A stretch of 64,000 nt of DNA from Mesorhizobium sp. SARCC-RB16n. GTDB taxonomy: Bacteria; Pseudomonadota; Alphaproteobacteria; Rhizobiales; Rhizobiaceae. A program made the position numbers and the translations under genes. Under the pieces are notes generated by a model that saw nothing but the letters and a program-made list of their open reading frames with translations, did no database searches and was not told the DNA's origin. The DNA lies in NCBI RefSeq assembly GCF_008520305.1, contig NZ_ML703306.1:1-64000 (forward strand), in the 5' to 3' direction. Shown here in pieces: positions 18,923 through 31,922 of the stretch. Position 1 is the stretch's first letter. Every line of letters starts with the position of its first letter.

Positions 18923-20802
18923 GCAACGTCCCTCTGCTCGGCCTTTTCAGCGGATTCCCAATGACGGACATGCGCGACGATGACCGCCAGCGCCGCCGGC
19001 GTCATGCCTTCCATGCGCTGTGCATCGGCGATGGAGCGCGGCCGCCGCGCCTGCATCTTCTGCTTCAATTCATTGGACAATCCGGGCACGCCGGCAAAAT
19101 CGACCGTCTCCGGGATCAGCCGGCTTTCTTCATGCCGGATCTGCGCCACATCCGTGCTCTGGCGATCTAGGTAGACCGAATATTTCGCTTCCGTTTCGAG
19201 GCGCTCCGCAGTCCTGGCATCGATGTCGTGAAATTTCGGTTCGACCCGGGCCAGCCAGGCAATGTCGACACCGGGATAGGCCAACAATTCGAAGCCGGAG
19301 CGGCGCACGCCGTCGCGATTGATCTCCAGGCCATGCCGCGCCGCCTCGTTCGGCGTCATGGCCAGCGAAAGTGCCAGCTGGCGCGCTTCGTCGAGCCGCC
19401 GCGTGACATCGCCAAACCGCTGCATCCGCCGGGCCGAGGCGATCCGCAGCGTCTGCGCCAGTGGGGTCAATCGCTCATCGGCATTGTCGGCTCGCAGCGA
19501 CAGCCGGAATTCTGCCCGCGAGGTGAACATCCGGTACGGCTCGCTGATGCCGCGGCTGGTCAAATCGTCGACCATCACGCCGATGTAGGCCTGGGTGCGG
19601 CTGAGCACGATCTGCTCGCCGCCCGCGGCGCGGCGCGCCGCGTTGATGCCGGCGAGCAGGCCCTGCGCTGCGGCCTCTTCATAGCCGGTCGTGCCGTTGA
19701 TCTGCCCGGCGAGAAAAAGTCCGGCAACGCGCCTGGTCTCGAGTGTCTGATGCAGTTCGCGCGGATCGACATGATCATATTCGATGGCATAGCCGGGCTG
19801 CAGCATGACGGCACGCTCCAGCCCGGGAATGGTCTTCAGAATGTCGAGCTGAACGTCTTCCGGCAGCGAGGTGGAAATGCCGTTGGGATAGACGGTGTGG
19901 TCGTCGAGCCCTTCCGGCTCCAGAAAGATCTGGTGCCCGTCCCGGTCGCCGAACTTGACGATCTTGTCCTCGATCGAGGGGCAGTAACGCGGCCCAACCC
20001 CCTCGATCGAGCCGGAATACATAGCGGAACGGCCAAGATTGGTGCGGATCAGCTCATGCGTGGCCGTGGTCGTGCGGGTGATGCCGCACTCGATCTGCGG
20101 CGTCACGATGCGGTCGGTCATCAGCGAGAACGGCACGGGATGCTCGTCCGCCGCCTGGCCTTCCAGCGCAGACCAGTCGATGGTTCGTCCATCCAGCCGC
20201 GGCGGCGTGCCGGTCTTGAGCCGCCCGAGCTTGAAGCCGGCGCGATCCATCGTCGCCGACAGTCCCATGCTGGCCTTCTCGTTCATGCGGCCGGCGACGA
20301 TCTTCTTCTCACCGATGTGGATGAGCCCGCGCAGGAAGGTTCCCGTCGTCAGCACCACGGCGCCGCAGGCAAGCCGCCGGCCGTCCGCCAGCAGAACCGC
20401 GGCGATCTTTCCATCGGAGATCTCGAAATCGAGCACTTCGCCCTCGACAACGTCGAGATCGTTCTGCTGCCGAATCGCTTCCTGCATGGCAAGGCGATAG
20501 AGCTTCCTGTCGGCCTGTGTGCGCGGACCGCGCACCGCCGGGCCCTTGCGGCGGTTCAGCAGACGGAACTGGATGCCGGCGGCATCCGCCACACGGCCCA
20601 TCAGCCCGTCCATGGCGTCGATCTCGCGCACAAGATGGCCCTTGCCAAGCCCACCGATCGCCGGGTTGCACGACATGACGCCGATCGTGTCGAAACGCAG
20701 CGTCACGAGCGCGGTCCTGGCGCCGCCGCGCGCTGACGCACTGGCCGCCTCGCAGCCGGCATGGCCGCCCCCCACCACAACCACATCATAGTGATCGGTC
20801 AT
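18919..20802 (-). CDS. mnmG: tRNA uridine-5-carboxymethylaminomethyl modification enzyme, MnmG subunit
   Basis: A 627-residue FAD enzyme that acts with MnmE to modify wobble U34 of tRNAs. The FAD dinucleotide-binding motif [13 protein letters not shown] is at residues 8-20; [33 protein letters not shown] and [16 protein letters not shown] are family signatures. The C-terminal helical domain ends near [13 protein letters not shown]. The rsmG start overlaps its stop. The 200 bases upstream carry four parS-like sites. Confidence 0.96.
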   Translation of the reverse strand: MTDHYDVVVVGGGHAGCEAASASARGGARTALVTLRFDTIGVMSCNPAIGGLGKGHLVREIDAMDGLMGRVADAAGIQFRLLNRRKGPAVRGPRTQADRKLYRLAMQEAIRQQNDLDVVEGEVLDFEISDGKIAAVLLADGRRLACGAVVLTTGTFLRGLIHIGEKKIVAGRMNEKASMGLSATMDRAGFKLGRLKTGTPPRLDGRTIDWSALEGQAADEHPVPFSLMTDRIVTPQIECGITRTTTATHELIRTNLGRSAMYSGSIEGVGPRYCPSIEDKIVKFGDRDGHQIFLEPEGLDDHTVYPNGISTSLPEDVQLDILKTIPGLERAVMLQPGYAIEYDHVDPRELHQTLETRRVAGLFLAGQINGTTGYEEAAAQGLLAGINAARRAAGGEQIVLSRTQAYIGVMVDDLTSRGISEPYRMFTSRAEFRLSLRADNADERLTPLAQTLRIASARRMQRFGDVTRRLDEARQLALSLAMTPNEAARHGLEINRDGVRRSGFELLAYPGVDIAWLARVEPKFHDIDARTAERLETEAKYSVYLDRQSTDVAQIRHEESRLIPETVDFAGVPGLSNELKQKMQARRPRSIADAQRMEGMTPAALAVIVAHVRHWESAEKAEQRDVA

Positions 20803-20882
20803 TTTATTTTGGTCCCGGACTCAAAGAAGATGAGCGACACATGTCCCCGCAAGGCGGGAGTGTCAAGAAAACTTCCTCACGA

Positions 20883-20898
20883 CGTTTCACGTGAAACA
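20883..20898. other. parS site 2
   Basis: CGTTTCACGTGAAACA, one mismatch to TGTTTCACGTGAAACA, in the mnmG-mnmE gap. Confidence 0.92.
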
Positions 20899-20920
20899 GG
20901 GGAAACCCTGCTTCTGCCCG

Positions 20921-20936
20921 CGTTTCACGTGAATCA
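20921..20936. other. parS-like site 3
   Basis: CGTTTCACGTGAATCA, two mismatches to the palindrome, with an intact TTTCACGTGA core. Confidence 0.85.
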
Positions 20937-20946
20937 CGGCCCAAGA

Positions 20947-20962
20947 TGTTTCACGTGAGTCA
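20947..20962. other. parS-like site 4
   Basis: TGTTTCACGTGAGTCA, two mismatches, both in the right half-site. Confidence 0.85.
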
Positions 20963-20989
20963 GCCGGAGCCTCTGCCATCGACCGTGCG

Positions 20990-21005
20990 TGTTTCACGTG
21001 AGTCA
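20990..21005. other. parS-like site 5, overlapping the mnmE 3' end
   Basis: TGTTTCACGTGAGTCA, identical to site 4. Its last bases overlap the mnmE stop codon at 21003-21005 (TCA on the + strand). Confidence 0.85.
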
Positions 21006-22331
21006 TTTCCCGATGCAGAATTGGGAAAAGATCACGTCGAGCAAATCTTCTACATCCGCCGCACCCACGATCCGCCCCAGTCGATCCGCTGCCAGACGCA
21101 GCTCTTCAGCGCGCAATTCCTGGGCCGCCCGCTCATCGATGGCGCGCTGCAGATGCCGGTTCGCCGCACCGAGCAACTCGACATGGCGCAGACGTGACGG
21201 CAGAATTTCCCCGGCGTCGCCGGCCGCTTGACTGGCGCGGCGCCCTATCTCTGTCAGCAATTCCTCCACCCCCGTCCCGTCCATCACCGATATGCCAAAC
21301 TCATAGCGCCCAGCCACATTGCGGACGGCTCTCCTATCGAGCAGGTCGAATTTGGTGCCGACACGCAATGCCGGCGGCGGCGTCGGCAGCGGACCGGCGT
21401 CCCTTGGGTGCGTGGCGTCCTCGAGCAGCAGCAGTAGATCGGCGTGGTCGGCTTTAGCTCTCGCCTTCTCGATGCCGATCGCCTCGACCTTCCCCGGTGC
21501 TTCCCGGAGCCCGGCAGTATCGGTCAGTGTGACACGCAAGCCCTCAAGATCCAGCACGACCTCCAGCAGGTCACGGGTGGTACCGGGTTCATCCGTTACA
21601 ATAGCAGCATCGCGCCGCGCCAAGGCGTTGAACAGACTGGACTTGCCGGCGTTGGGCGCACCGAGGATGACGACTTCAAAGCCGTCGCGGATGATCTCGG
21701 CCGCATGGAATCCGCCGATGTGACCGTCGATCTCGGCGATCATCGACCTTACGTCTGACCAAACCGTATCCGAAACGGAACCCGGCACATCGTCCTCGTC
21801 GGCGAAATCGATCTCGGCCTCGATCATGGCCCGCGCATGAATCAGGCGCCGACGCCAGTTGAGGTAGAGTTCACTCTGCGCGCCCTCGGCATTCCGGACC
21901 GCGAAGCGCCGCTGCGCTTCGGTCTCGGCGTTGACGAGATCCGCCAGCGCCTCCGTCTCGACCAGATCGACCTTGCCGTTGAGAAAGGCCCGGCGCGTGA
22001 ATTCTCCGGGTTCCGCATGCCTTACCCCGTGAAAGCCAGCGATCGTTTCCAGCATCCTGGCCACCACGGCGCGTCCGCCATGAACATGGAATTCGGCGAC
22101 ATCCTCGCCGGTAAAACTGGCCGGACTTGGGAAGAAGACAATCAAGCCGTTATCGAGCACCGTCCCATCTGGAGCCCTGAATTTACGCAGGACCGCCGCG
22201 CGCTCCTTAACCATGCCGCCGGCAATCGTTTCGACCACGAATCGAGTCCGTGGGCCGGAGAGACGCAGCACCGCCACCCCAGCCGGAAGCCGGCCGCTCG
22301 ACAGTGCCACGATCGAATCGCCTGAAATCAT
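21003..22331 (-). CDS. mnmE: tRNA modification GTPase MnmE
   Basis: A 442-residue GTPase partner of MnmG. The N-terminal tetrahydrofolate-binding domain has ALSSGRLPAGVAVLRLSGP. The GTPase domain inserted in the helical part has G1 GAPNAGKSSL, G2 EPGTTRDLLEV, G3 DTAGLRE and G4 GTKFDL. The protein ends in the invariant CIGK, whose cysteine is required for modification. The C-terminal coding end meets a parS-like site. Start at 22331; the following gene is divergent. Confidence 0.95.
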   Translation of the reverse strand: MISGDSIVALSSGRLPAGVAVLRLSGPRTRFVVETIAGGMVKERAAVLRKFRAPDGTVLDNGLIVFFPSPASFTGEDVAEFHVHGGRAVVARMLETIAGFHGVRHAEPGEFTRRAFLNGKVDLVETEALADLVNAETEAQRRFAVRNAEGAQSELYLNWRRRLIHARAMIEAEIDFADEDDVPGSVSDTVWSDVRSMIAEIDGHIGGFHAAEIIRDGFEVVILGAPNAGKSSLFNALARRDAAIVTDEPGTTRDLLEVVLDLEGLRVTLTDTAGLREAPGKVEAIGIEKARAKADHADLLLLLEDATHPRDAGPLPTPPPALRVGTKFDLLDRRAVRNVAGRYEFGISVMDGTGVEELLTEIGRRASQAAGDAGEILPSRLRHVELLGAANRHLQRAIDERAAQELRAEELRLAADRLGRIVGAADVEDLLDVIFSQFCIGK

Positions 22332-22403
22332 TTGCCCGCTCTACCGAACCGCCCTAGCTTTCGTCCCATCACCGACCCCGAGTTGCCCCGAAAGTTGGCC
22401 ATC

Positions 22404-24476
<2,073 letters not shown>

Positions 24477-24589
24477 CATCGCAAGGTCACTACGGCCAAG
24501 TTCTGCACCGCCACCTTGTTCGCAACGTCGCGGAATGGATCCTCGGGTCAAGCCCGAGGATGACGAAGAGAAAGCCTGCCTCGCTTCGA

Positions 24590-25855
<1,266 letters not shown>

Positions 25856-26020
25856 TAGATAGACTCTGGGTAGGCTTTGGGGAAAAGATCGGCGGGATGC
25901 GACAAATGCCGGGCGCGGCCGAAAGCAATGACGGGCGGCGCATGACGGGAAGGAAGACCCGTCTTGTATCGTCGGTCGGCTGAAAGAGCAAGCCGCCTTT
26001 TGACGGGGCCGGATGAAGCC

Positions 26021-26557
26021 TCAGAAGGGCTTCACGACGACCAGGATCACGATTGCGATCATCAACAATGTGGGGATCTCGTTGACGATCCGCCAGTGCC
26101 TTGCCGGTTTTTCGTTGCGGTCCTCGGCGAACTTGCGCACCGCGCCGGCCAGGTAGCCGTGAATGCCCGACAAAATCAGCACCAGGCCGATCTTGGCATG
26201 CAGCCAGCCGCCGTGGAACGCAAAGATCTTCCAGGCCAGCCACAGCCCGAACACCCAGGTGAGGATCATCGCCGGATTGATGATGCCGCGCAGCAGACGC
26301 CGCTCCATCACCTTGAACGTCTCGGATTGAACGGAGCCCTTCTCCGCGTCGGCGTGATAGACAAACAGCCGCGGCAGATAAAGCATGCCGGCCATCCAGG
26401 AGATGACGGCGAGGATATGGATCGCCTTTGCCCAGGGGTAGAAGCTTTCCGGCGCGAAGAAAAACAAAAGCGCGGTAAGAACGATCAGGACAGCGATGCC
26501 GATGACCATGCGCTTCATCGCCTGGCCGGTGCTGTTGGTGCTATCTCTGTCAGCCAT
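26021..26557 (-). CDS. hemJ: Protoporphyrinogen oxidase HemJ
   Basis: A 178-residue membrane protein that oxidises protoporphyrinogen IX in bacteria lacking HemG/HemY. About four transmembrane helices are seen. AKAIHILAVISWMAGMLYLPRLFVYH carries the conserved histidines; WLHAKIGLVLILSGIHGYLAG is the other family segment. Its first base coincides with the last base of hemE, so the two haem genes are translationally coupled. The order hemE-hemJ-rho is common in Rhizobiales. The first 14 residues may be optional, with ATG at codon 14. Confidence 0.92.
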   Translation of the reverse strand: MADRDSTNSTGQAMKRMVIGIAVLIVLTALLFFFAPESFYPWAKAIHILAVISWMAGMLYLPRLFVYHADAEKGSVQSETFKVMERRLLRGIINPAMILTWVFGLWLAWKIFAFHGGWLHAKIGLVLILSGIHGYLAGAVRKFAEDRNEKPARHWRIVNEIPTLLMIAIVILVVVKPF

Positions 26558-27588
26558 CAGCGTGCCGCGCTCCGAACCTGTTTCACCATTGCCTCGACAT
26601 GCGCCACCAGCGTCTCCGGCGTGATGCCATGGCCGAGATTGAAGATCAGCGGCCCGTTCCCCAGTGACCGAAGGATCGCCCCGACGCCGTCGGCCAACGC
26701 CTGCCCGCCGGCCACCAGCCGCAACGGATCGAGATTGCCCTGGACGGCCCCTTGCCGCTGCAACGCCCTCGCTGCCTCCAGCGGCACCGTCCAGTCGATA
26801 CCCAGGCCCGTCACGCCGGTCTTCTCGCGATAACCCTGGTAGCGGGCTCCGGCACCCTTGGGAAAGCCGATGATCGGGACGTCGGGATAGACGGTCCGAA
26901 CCTGCCTGACGATCTCGGCTACCGGCTCGATGCAGAACTGTTCGAACGAGGCATCGTCGAGCACCCCCGACCAGGAATCGAAAATCTGCACGACATCCGC
27001 GCCGGCCTCGATCTGGCGGATCAGGTAGGAGGCCGAATGATCGGCGAGCACTTTCAGCAGTCGTCGAAACGCCTCCGGCTCGCGATAGGCGAACAGCCGC
27101 GCCGGCGCCTGGTCCGGCGTCCCGTGGCCGGCGATCATATAGGTCGCCACTGTCCAGGGCGCGCCGCAGAAGCCGATCAGCGTCGTCTCGTCGGGCAATT
27201 TCACCCGCAGCCGGCGAAGCGTCTCGTAGACCGGTTCGAGATTCACGTGAAACATCTCGCTTCCCAGCACCGCGATCTCGGCCACCGAAATCGGCGTCAG
27301 CAGCGGCCCGCGCCCTTCCTCGAAGCGAACGTCGCGGCCAAGCGCATGGGGAACGACAAGGATGTCCGAGAACACGATCGAAGCGTCGAAGCCGAAGCGC
27401 TCGATCGGCTGCAGCGTCACTTCGACGGCAAGGTCGGGGTCGTAGCAGAGATCGAGGAACGAACCGGCGCGTCTTCGCGTCTCACGGTATTCCGGCAGAT
27501 AGCGCCCGGCCTGGCGCATCATCCAGAGCGGAGGAGGAAACACCGTCTTGCCCTTCAGGACATCCAGCATGATCCGTCTTGCAGGCAT
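26557..27588 (-). CDS. hemE: Uroporphyrinogen decarboxylase
   Basis: A 343-residue cytosolic enzyme that converts uroporphyrinogen III to coproporphyrinogen III. The N-terminal signature [14 protein letters not shown] holds the substrate-binding arginines; [12 protein letters not shown] follows, and [16 protein letters not shown] is the second signature. hemE next to the origin is a hallmark of alphaproteobacterial chromosomes. A near-parS palindrome lies within the gene at 27239-27254. The origin-like region begins right behind its start codon. Confidence 0.96.
   Translation of the reverse strand: MPARRIMLDVLKGKTVFPPPLWMMRQAGRYLPEYRETRRRAGSFLDLCYDPDLAVEVTLQPIERFGFDASIVFSDILVVPHALGRDVRFEEGRGPLLTPISVAEIAVLGSEMFHVNLEPVYETLRRLRVKLPDETTLIGFCGAPWTVATYMIAGHGTPDQAPARLFAYREPEAFRRLLKVLADHSASYLIRQIEAGADVVQIFDSWSGVLDDASFEQFCIEPVAEIVRQVRTVYPDVPIIGFPKGAGARYQGYREKTGVTGLGIDWTVPLEAARALQRQGAVQGNLDPLRLVAGGQALADGVGAILRSLGNGPLIFNLGHGITPETLVAHVEAMVKQVRSAAR
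27239..27254. other. Possible degenerate parS inside hemE
   Basis: AGATTCACGTGAAACA matches 14 of 16 positions of TGTTTCACGTGAAACA, with an intact right half. It is 0.4 kb from the putative origin. It could be a chance coding match. Confidence 0.45.
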
Positions 27589-27755
27589 CGAGCGCTCGCC
27601 TCTCCCGGCTTCCCTTTAATCAAATATCTTATTTTAAAAGAGTCTTCTGATTCTAAGAGTCTGTTGGTTGTGGTGATTGCCACCTGTCCCGCTTTGGCCC
27701 CAAAAACGCCAGCAAGCATATTGTCGCGCATTCAGGGTCGCGGCTTGCAGGGTTC

Positions 27756-27764
27756 TGGGGACAA
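27756..27764 (-). promoter_or_regulatory. Weak DnaA box
   Basis: TGGGGACAA, the complement of TTGTCCCCA, which has one central mismatch to TTNTNCACA. Confidence 0.4.
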
Positions 27765-27820
27765 TCAGGAATCTCGCTGGCAAGTCAAGGCGCTAGATCG
27801 ACCGCCCTCGAGACCCGCCC

Positions 27821-27829
27821 TGTGGACAG
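27821..27829 (-). promoter_or_regulatory. DnaA box, near-consensus
   Basis: TGTGGACAG, the complement of CTGTCCACA: one mismatch to TTNTNCACA at the first base. Confidence 0.6.
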
Positions 27830-27898
27830 GCGAAAGGCAAAACGCGTCGTCCACGGACTTGTCCCCAGCCGTCCGGCGAAGCTGACAGCGCATCGAAT

Positions 27899-27907
27899 TG
27901 TGGACAA
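27899..27907 (-). promoter_or_regulatory. DnaA box
   Basis: TGTGGACAA, the complement of TTGTCCACA, a full match to TTNTNCACA. Confidence 0.8.
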
Positions 27908-27957
27908 ACCGCCATCTGATACAGTCGCCCCTGGTCAGCACGTCCGCCTGTCAGACC

Positions 27958-27966
27958 TTATCCACA
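27958..27966 (+). promoter_or_regulatory. DnaA box, perfect consensus
   Basis: TTATCCACA, the strongest DnaA box in the region. Confidence 0.88.
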
Positions 27967-27992
27967 TCCGCCCACAGCCCCAGGTGACCCCC

Positions 27993-28001
27993 TGTGAACA
28001 A
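27993..28001 (-). promoter_or_regulatory. DnaA box overlapping the PPSR start codon
   Basis: TGTGAACAA, the complement of TTGTTCACA, matches TTNTNCACA. It covers the GTG start of the PPSR gene, so DnaA binding could affect that gene. Confidence 0.65.
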
Positions 28002-28815
28002 ACCTCAGAGCTTCTTCCACCTGCATCTGATTTCCGACGCCACGGGGGAAACGCTGCTCGCCGCTGGCCGCGCCGCTTCGGCGCAGTACAAGGACGCGCG
28101 CGCCATCGAACACATCTACCCGCTCATCCGCACCGAAAAACAGATAGCCAAGGTGTTCGAGGACATTGAGGAGGAGCCGGGCATCATCCTCTACACGGTG
28201 GTCGACCAGAAGCTGGCGCGCGGCATCGACGAACGCTGCGCGGCCATGGGGCTTCCCTGCGTGTCGGTGCTGGAGCCCGTGCTGACCGTCTTCCAGTCCT
28301 ATCTCGGGACGCCGGCCGGTCGCCGCGTCGGCGCCCAGCATGTTCTCGACGCCGAATATTTCCGGCGCATCGATGCGCTCAATTTCACCATGGACCATGA
28401 TGACGGCCAGCTGCCGGCCAACATGGATGATGCGGATGTCGTGCTGATCGGCATATCGCGGACGTCGAAGACGCCGACCAGCATCTATCTCGCCAACCGC
28501 GGCATCAAGACCGCCAACATCCCGATCGTGCTCGGCGTGCCGGTACCCGAGAGCCTGATCAATGCCAGGACACCGCTGGTCGTCGGACTGATCGCCACCG
28601 CCGAGCGCATTTCGCATGTGCGCCAAAACCGCATTCTGGGCAATTCGAACTCCTATGTCGCGACCGACTATGTCGACCGTGCCGCCATCAACGAGGAGCT
28701 CGCCTACGCCCGCCAGATCTGCACCCGCCATGGCTGGCCGATGATCGACGTCAGCCGCCGTTCGATCGAGGAGACGGCGGCGGCGATCGTTGCCCTCAGG
28801 GGGAAGAACAGATAG
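27994..28815 (+). CDS. ppsR: Pyruvate, water dikinase regulatory protein (PPSR, DUF299)
   Basis: A 273-residue bifunctional kinase/pyrophosphorylase family protein that controls PEP synthase or pyruvate phosphate dikinase by ADP-dependent phosphorylation. Family motifs: [18 protein letters not shown] at the N-terminus and the P-loop-like [21 protein letters not shown] mid-protein, followed by [10 protein letters not shown]. The start is GTG 27994, overlapping a DnaA box. It is the first gene rightward from the origin and would be among the earliest replicated. Which dikinase it controls is not shown here. Confidence 0.93.
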   Translation: MNKPQSFFHLHLISDATGETLLAAGRAASAQYKDARAIEHIYPLIRTEKQIAKVFEDIEEEPGIILYTVVDQKLARGIDERCAAMGLPCVSVLEPVLTVFQSYLGTPAGRRVGAQHVLDAEYFRRIDALNFTMDHDDGQLPANMDDADVVLIGISRTSKTPTSIYLANRGIKTANIPIVLGVPVPESLINARTPLVVGLIATAERISHVRQNRILGNSNSYVATDYVDRAAINEELAYARQICTRHGWPMIDVSRRSIEETAAAIVALRGKNR

Positions 28816-28858
28816 ATGGCGAAAAGTGAGTTTCTTGAGTCTTCCTATGGGAAAGTCG

Positions 28859-29023
28859 GCGCCGCCCCTCACCTGCCTGCCGGCATCCTCTCCCCGTATA
28901 GTGACGGGGAGAGGGGCGCCGTTATGGGTGGTTTCGCCGATTGGCGCCGACGTTGCGGCCAACTTCTTTCTCCCCGTCACTATACGGGGAAAAATGTCCG
29001 GCAGGACAATGAGGGGCGGCGCC
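28859..29023. repeat. REP-like composite repeat, family B (copy 3)
   Basis: GCCGCCCCTCACCTGCCTGC and CTCCCCGTATAGTGACGGGG on the left; CCCGTCACTATACGGGGAAA and AATGAGGGGCGGCGCC on the right. Between PPSR and maf. Confidence 0.9.
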
Positions 29024-29052
29024 AACGTTGCAGATAAAACTCATCCCTGTAT

Positions 29053-29670
29053 TTGCGCCCGGGAGCAAAAATGACAGAAAAAATCATCCTCGCCTCCGGC
29101 AGCGCGTTCCGCAAGGCGATGCTGGTCGATGCGGGCGTCGACATCGAGGCGGTTCCAGCGATGCTCGACGAGCGGGCGCTGGAAGCGCCGTTGCAGGACA
29201 GCGGCGCATCGCCCGAGGACGTCGCCCTGGTGCTCGCCGAAGCCAAGGCAACCGAAGTCAGCGAGCGCCGGCCCGGCGCGCTGGTGCTCGGCTGCGACCA
29301 GACCTTGTCGCTCGGCGACGAGGTGTTCCACAAGCCGGCCGACATGGAAGGTGCGCGCCGCCATCTCCTGGCGCTGTCGGGCAAGACCCATCAGCTCAAC
29401 AGCGCCGCCGTGCTGGTGCGCGACGGCAAGGTGCTGTGGCGCCATGTCGGCATCGCCTCGATGACCATGCGCAGGCTCGACCCCGCCTTCATCGGCCGGC
29501 ATCTCGCCCGCGTCGGCGCCAAGGCATTGTCGAGCGTCGGCGCCTATCAGGTCGAGGGCGAAGGCATCCAGCTGTTCGCTGAAATAGAAGGCGACCATTT
29601 TACCATTGTCGGCCTGCCGCTGCTGCCTCTGCTGGCGGAACTGCGTATGCTGGGAGCCATCGATGGCTGA
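29053..29670 (+). CDS. maf: Maf-like nucleoside triphosphate pyrophosphatase
   Basis: A 205-residue Maf/HAM1-fold enzyme that hydrolyses non-canonical or modified nucleoside triphosphates. It begins [14 protein letters not shown], has [20 protein letters not shown] with the catalytic acidic residue, then [15 protein letters not shown], and a C-terminal [21 protein letters not shown]. It overlaps aroE by eight bases, and maf-aroE-coaE form one transcript. Confidence 0.93.
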   Translation: MRPGAKMTEKIILASGSAFRKAMLVDAGVDIEAVPAMLDERALEAPLQDSGASPEDVALVLAEAKATEVSERRPGALVLGCDQTLSLGDEVFHKPADMEGARRHLLALSGKTHQLNSAAVLVRDGKVLWRHVGIASMTMRRLDPAFIGRHLARVGAKALSSVGAYQVEGEGIQLFAEIEGDHFTIVGLPLLPLLAELRMLGAIDG

Positions 29671-30505
29671 TATCTTCAAGAAAGCCTTCGTCACCGGCCA
29701 TCCCATAAAACATTCGCGCTCGCCGATGATCCACGGCCACTGGCTGGCCAAGCATGGCATTGACGGCAGCTACCAGGCGATCGACGTGGCGCCGCGAGAC
29801 TTCGCCGATTTCCTGGCAAGCTTGCAGGCCAATGGCTACCGCGGCGGCAATGTCACCATCCCGCACAAGGAGGCAGCCTTTGCCGGGGTCGCGCGCCGCG
29901 ACCATGCGGCGGACGAGATCGGCGCCGTCAACACGCTGTGGCTCGAAGACGGCACATTGTGGGGCGGCAACACCGACGGCCATGGCTTTGCCGCCAATCT
30001 CGACGATTACGCCGCGGGCTGGGCGTCCAATGGCCCGGCCGTGGTGCTGGGCGCTGGCGGTGCCTCCCGTGCCGTCGTCCACGCGCTGAAAGAGCGCGGC
30101 CTCGGTGACATCCGCATCGTCAACCGCACGCTCGCCCGGGCGATTGAATTGCGTGACCGCTTTGGCGCCGGTGTCTCGGCGCACGAAGTGGCCGCGACCG
30201 CCGAACTCCTGGGCGACGCCGGGCTGCTGGTCAACACCACCGCGCTTGGCATGCAGGGCAATGAGGGCCTGCCCGTCGACCCCGCGCTGCTGCCCGACCA
30301 CGCCGTCGTCAACGACATCGTCTATGTACCGCTCGAAACCCCGCTGCTCGCCGCCGCGCGGGCACGAGGGCTGAAGACGGTCGACGGGCTCGGCATGCTG
30401 CTTAACCAGGCGGTGCCCGGCTTCGAGCGCTGGTTCGGCGTCAGGCCGAAGGTTACGCCGGAACTGCGCGCGATCATCGTTGCCGATCTGGTGCCAAAAT
30501 CATGA
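29663..30505 (+). CDS. aroE: Shikimate dehydrogenase
   Basis: A 280-residue NADPH-dependent enzyme that reduces 3-dehydroshikimate to shikimate. The substrate-side motif [17 protein letters not shown] is at the N-terminus, catalytic Lys in [15 protein letters not shown]-binding [16 protein letters not shown], and the C-terminal [21 protein letters not shown] 29663 starts inside the end of maf. Its stop overlaps coaE by four bases, so the three genes are coupled. Confidence 0.96.
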   Translation: MADIFKKAFVTGHPIKHSRSPMIHGHWLAKHGIDGSYQAIDVAPRDFADFLASLQANGYRGGNVTIPHKEAAFAGVARRDHAADEIGAVNTLWLEDGTLWGGNTDGHGFAANLDDYAAGWASNGPAVVLGAGGASRAVVHALKERGLGDIRIVNRTLARAIELRDRFGAGVSAHEVAATAELLGDAGLLVNTTALGMQGNEGLPVDPALLPDHAVVNDIVYVPLETPLLAAARARGLKTVDGLGMLLNQAVPGFERWFGVRPKVTPELRAIIVADLVPKS

Positions 30506-31083
30506 TCGTGCTCGGCCTCACGGGCTCGATCGGCATGGGCAAGTCGACGACGGCGAAGATGTTCGCCGAAGCCGATGTGCCGGTACATGATTCCGACGAG
30601 GCGGTGCATCGCCTCTATGCGGGCAAGGCGGCCCCGTTGGTCGAAGCCGCCTTTCCCGGCACCACCGTCGGCGGAAGCGTCGACCGCGCAAAACTCGGCG
30701 CCCGTGTGCTCGGCGATACGGCGGCCCTGAAAAAGCTCGAGGCCATCATCCACCCGCTGGTCCGGGCCGACGCCGAAGCCTTCCTGGCCAAGCATCGTAA
30801 CGCGGGCGAATCGATCGTGCTCCTCGACATCCCGCTGTTGTTCGAAACCGGTGGCCGTAGCCGGGTCGACAAGGTCGTCGTCGTCACCGCGCCGGCCGAA
30901 GTCCAGCGCCAGCGCGTGCTGGCGCGACCAGGCATGACGGAAGAAAAACTGGCATCGATTCTGGCCAGGCAGGTGCCGGATGCCGAAAAACGAAGGCTTG
31001 CCGATTTCGTCATCGACACCGGCGAGGGGCTGGACGCCGCGCGCGTCGCGGTCGCAGCGATTATTGCCGAAATCAAGGGATAA
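30502..31083 (+). CDS. coaE: Dephospho-CoA kinase
   Basis: A 193-residue kinase that catalyses the last step of coenzyme A synthesis. The P-loop [19 protein letters not shown] is at residues 4-22. [13 protein letters not shown] carries the catalytic Asp, and [14 protein letters not shown] is the CoA-domain motif. Its start overlaps aroE (ATGA). Confidence 0.96.
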   Translation: MIVLGLTGSIGMGKSTTAKMFAEADVPVHDSDEAVHRLYAGKAAPLVEAAFPGTTVGGSVDRAKLGARVLGDTAALKKLEAIIHPLVRADAEAFLAKHRNAGESIVLLDIPLLFETGGRSRVDKVVVVTAPAEVQRQRVLARPGMTEEKLASILARQVPDAEKRRLADFVIDTGEGLDAARVAVAAIIAEIKG

Positions 31084-31171
31084 GTCGGGCTCCTGACGGC
31101 AGGCCGTCAGCATTGCCCATTGCCATTTTGTTCCGGTCTGACGATCCTGCTCCCAGGAGCGACCTGATTCG

Positions 31172-31900
31172 ATGCGTGAGATCATCTTCGATACGGAAAC
31201 CACCGGCCTCGATTCGCGCGATGACCGCGTGATCGAGCTTGGCGGCGTCGAACTGGTCAATCGTTTTCCGACCGGCAGGACCTTCCATCATTATATCAAC
31301 CCGCAAGGGCGCGCGATCCACGCCGAGGCGCAGTCCGTGCATGGCATCAGCGCGGCCGATCTCGCGGGCAAGCCGACCTTCGCCGAAATCGCCGAGGAAT
31401 GGCTGAGGTTCACGGAAGGCGCCAAGCTGGTCGCCCACAACGCCACATTCGATATCGGCTTCCTCAATGTCGAATTCGGCCGGCTCGGTCACCCGCCTGT
31501 CGATAACGGGCTTGTCGTCGACACGCTGGCCCTGGCGCGCCGCAAGCACCCGATGGGTCCCAATTCGCTCGACGCGCTGTGCCGGCGCTATGGCATCGAC
31601 AATACGAAGCGCACCAAGCACGGCGCCCTGCTCGATTCCGAATTGCTGGCAGAGGTCTATATCGAGCTGATCGGTGGCAAGCAGGCCGCTCTCATTCTCG
31701 ACAGCGCTGCCGGGCCGGCCCAGCGCGGCGACAATGTCCGCCAGATCGAGATCATCGTTGCCGAACGGCCGGCGCCGCTCGTGCCGCGGCTGACCGAAGC
31801 AGAGCGCGCGGCCCATGCGGCCATGGTCGCCACGCTTGGCGAAAAGGCGCTGTGGCTGAAAGCCTCCCCGCAGGAAGCAGCCCAGGCGCTGTCCTCATAA
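31172..31900 (+). CDS. dnaQ: DNA polymerase III subunit epsilon
   Basis: A 242-residue 3'-5' proofreading exonuclease of the DEDDh class. ExoI FDTETTGLD is at residues 6-14, ExoII VAHNATFDIGFLN mid-domain, and ExoIII HGALLDSELLAEVY with the catalytic His and Asp. The C-terminal tail after residue 190 would contact the alpha subunit. In related rhizobia secB is the usual next gene; here an unrelated hydrolase follows in the opposite direction. Confidence 0.96.
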   Translation: MREIIFDTETTGLDSRDDRVIELGGVELVNRFPTGRTFHHYINPQGRAIHAEAQSVHGISAADLAGKPTFAEIAEEWLRFTEGAKLVAHNATFDIGFLNVEFGRLGHPPVDNGLVVDTLALARRKHPMGPNSLDALCRRYGIDNTKRTKHGALLDSELLAEVYIELIGGKQAALILDSAAGPAQRGDNVRQIEIIVAERPAPLVPRLTEAERAAHAAMVATLGEKALWLKASPQEAAQALSS

Positions 31901-31922
31901 AAGCCGTCCGGGAAAAGTTGCC

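Larger units (their letters stand above)
27600..27993. other. oriC: Putative chromosomal origin of replication (oriC)
   Basis: The gap lies between divergent hemE and PPSR, the known origin position in Caulobacter and Sinorhizobium. It has an AT-rich stretch in an otherwise GC-rich window (27612-27680, including CAAATATCTTATTTTAAAAG) with two AGAGTCT repeats (27639-27645, 27656-27662). To its right are DnaA-box matches on both strands. The parS cluster is 6.5-9 kb away. No protein-coding frame is evident. Location and motifs together make this a strong prediction, not a demonstration. Confidence 0.85.

Noticed and set aside
19228-20736. 502-residue frame opposite mnmG
   Set aside because: Shadow of a conserved gene with clear FAD motifs on the other strand.
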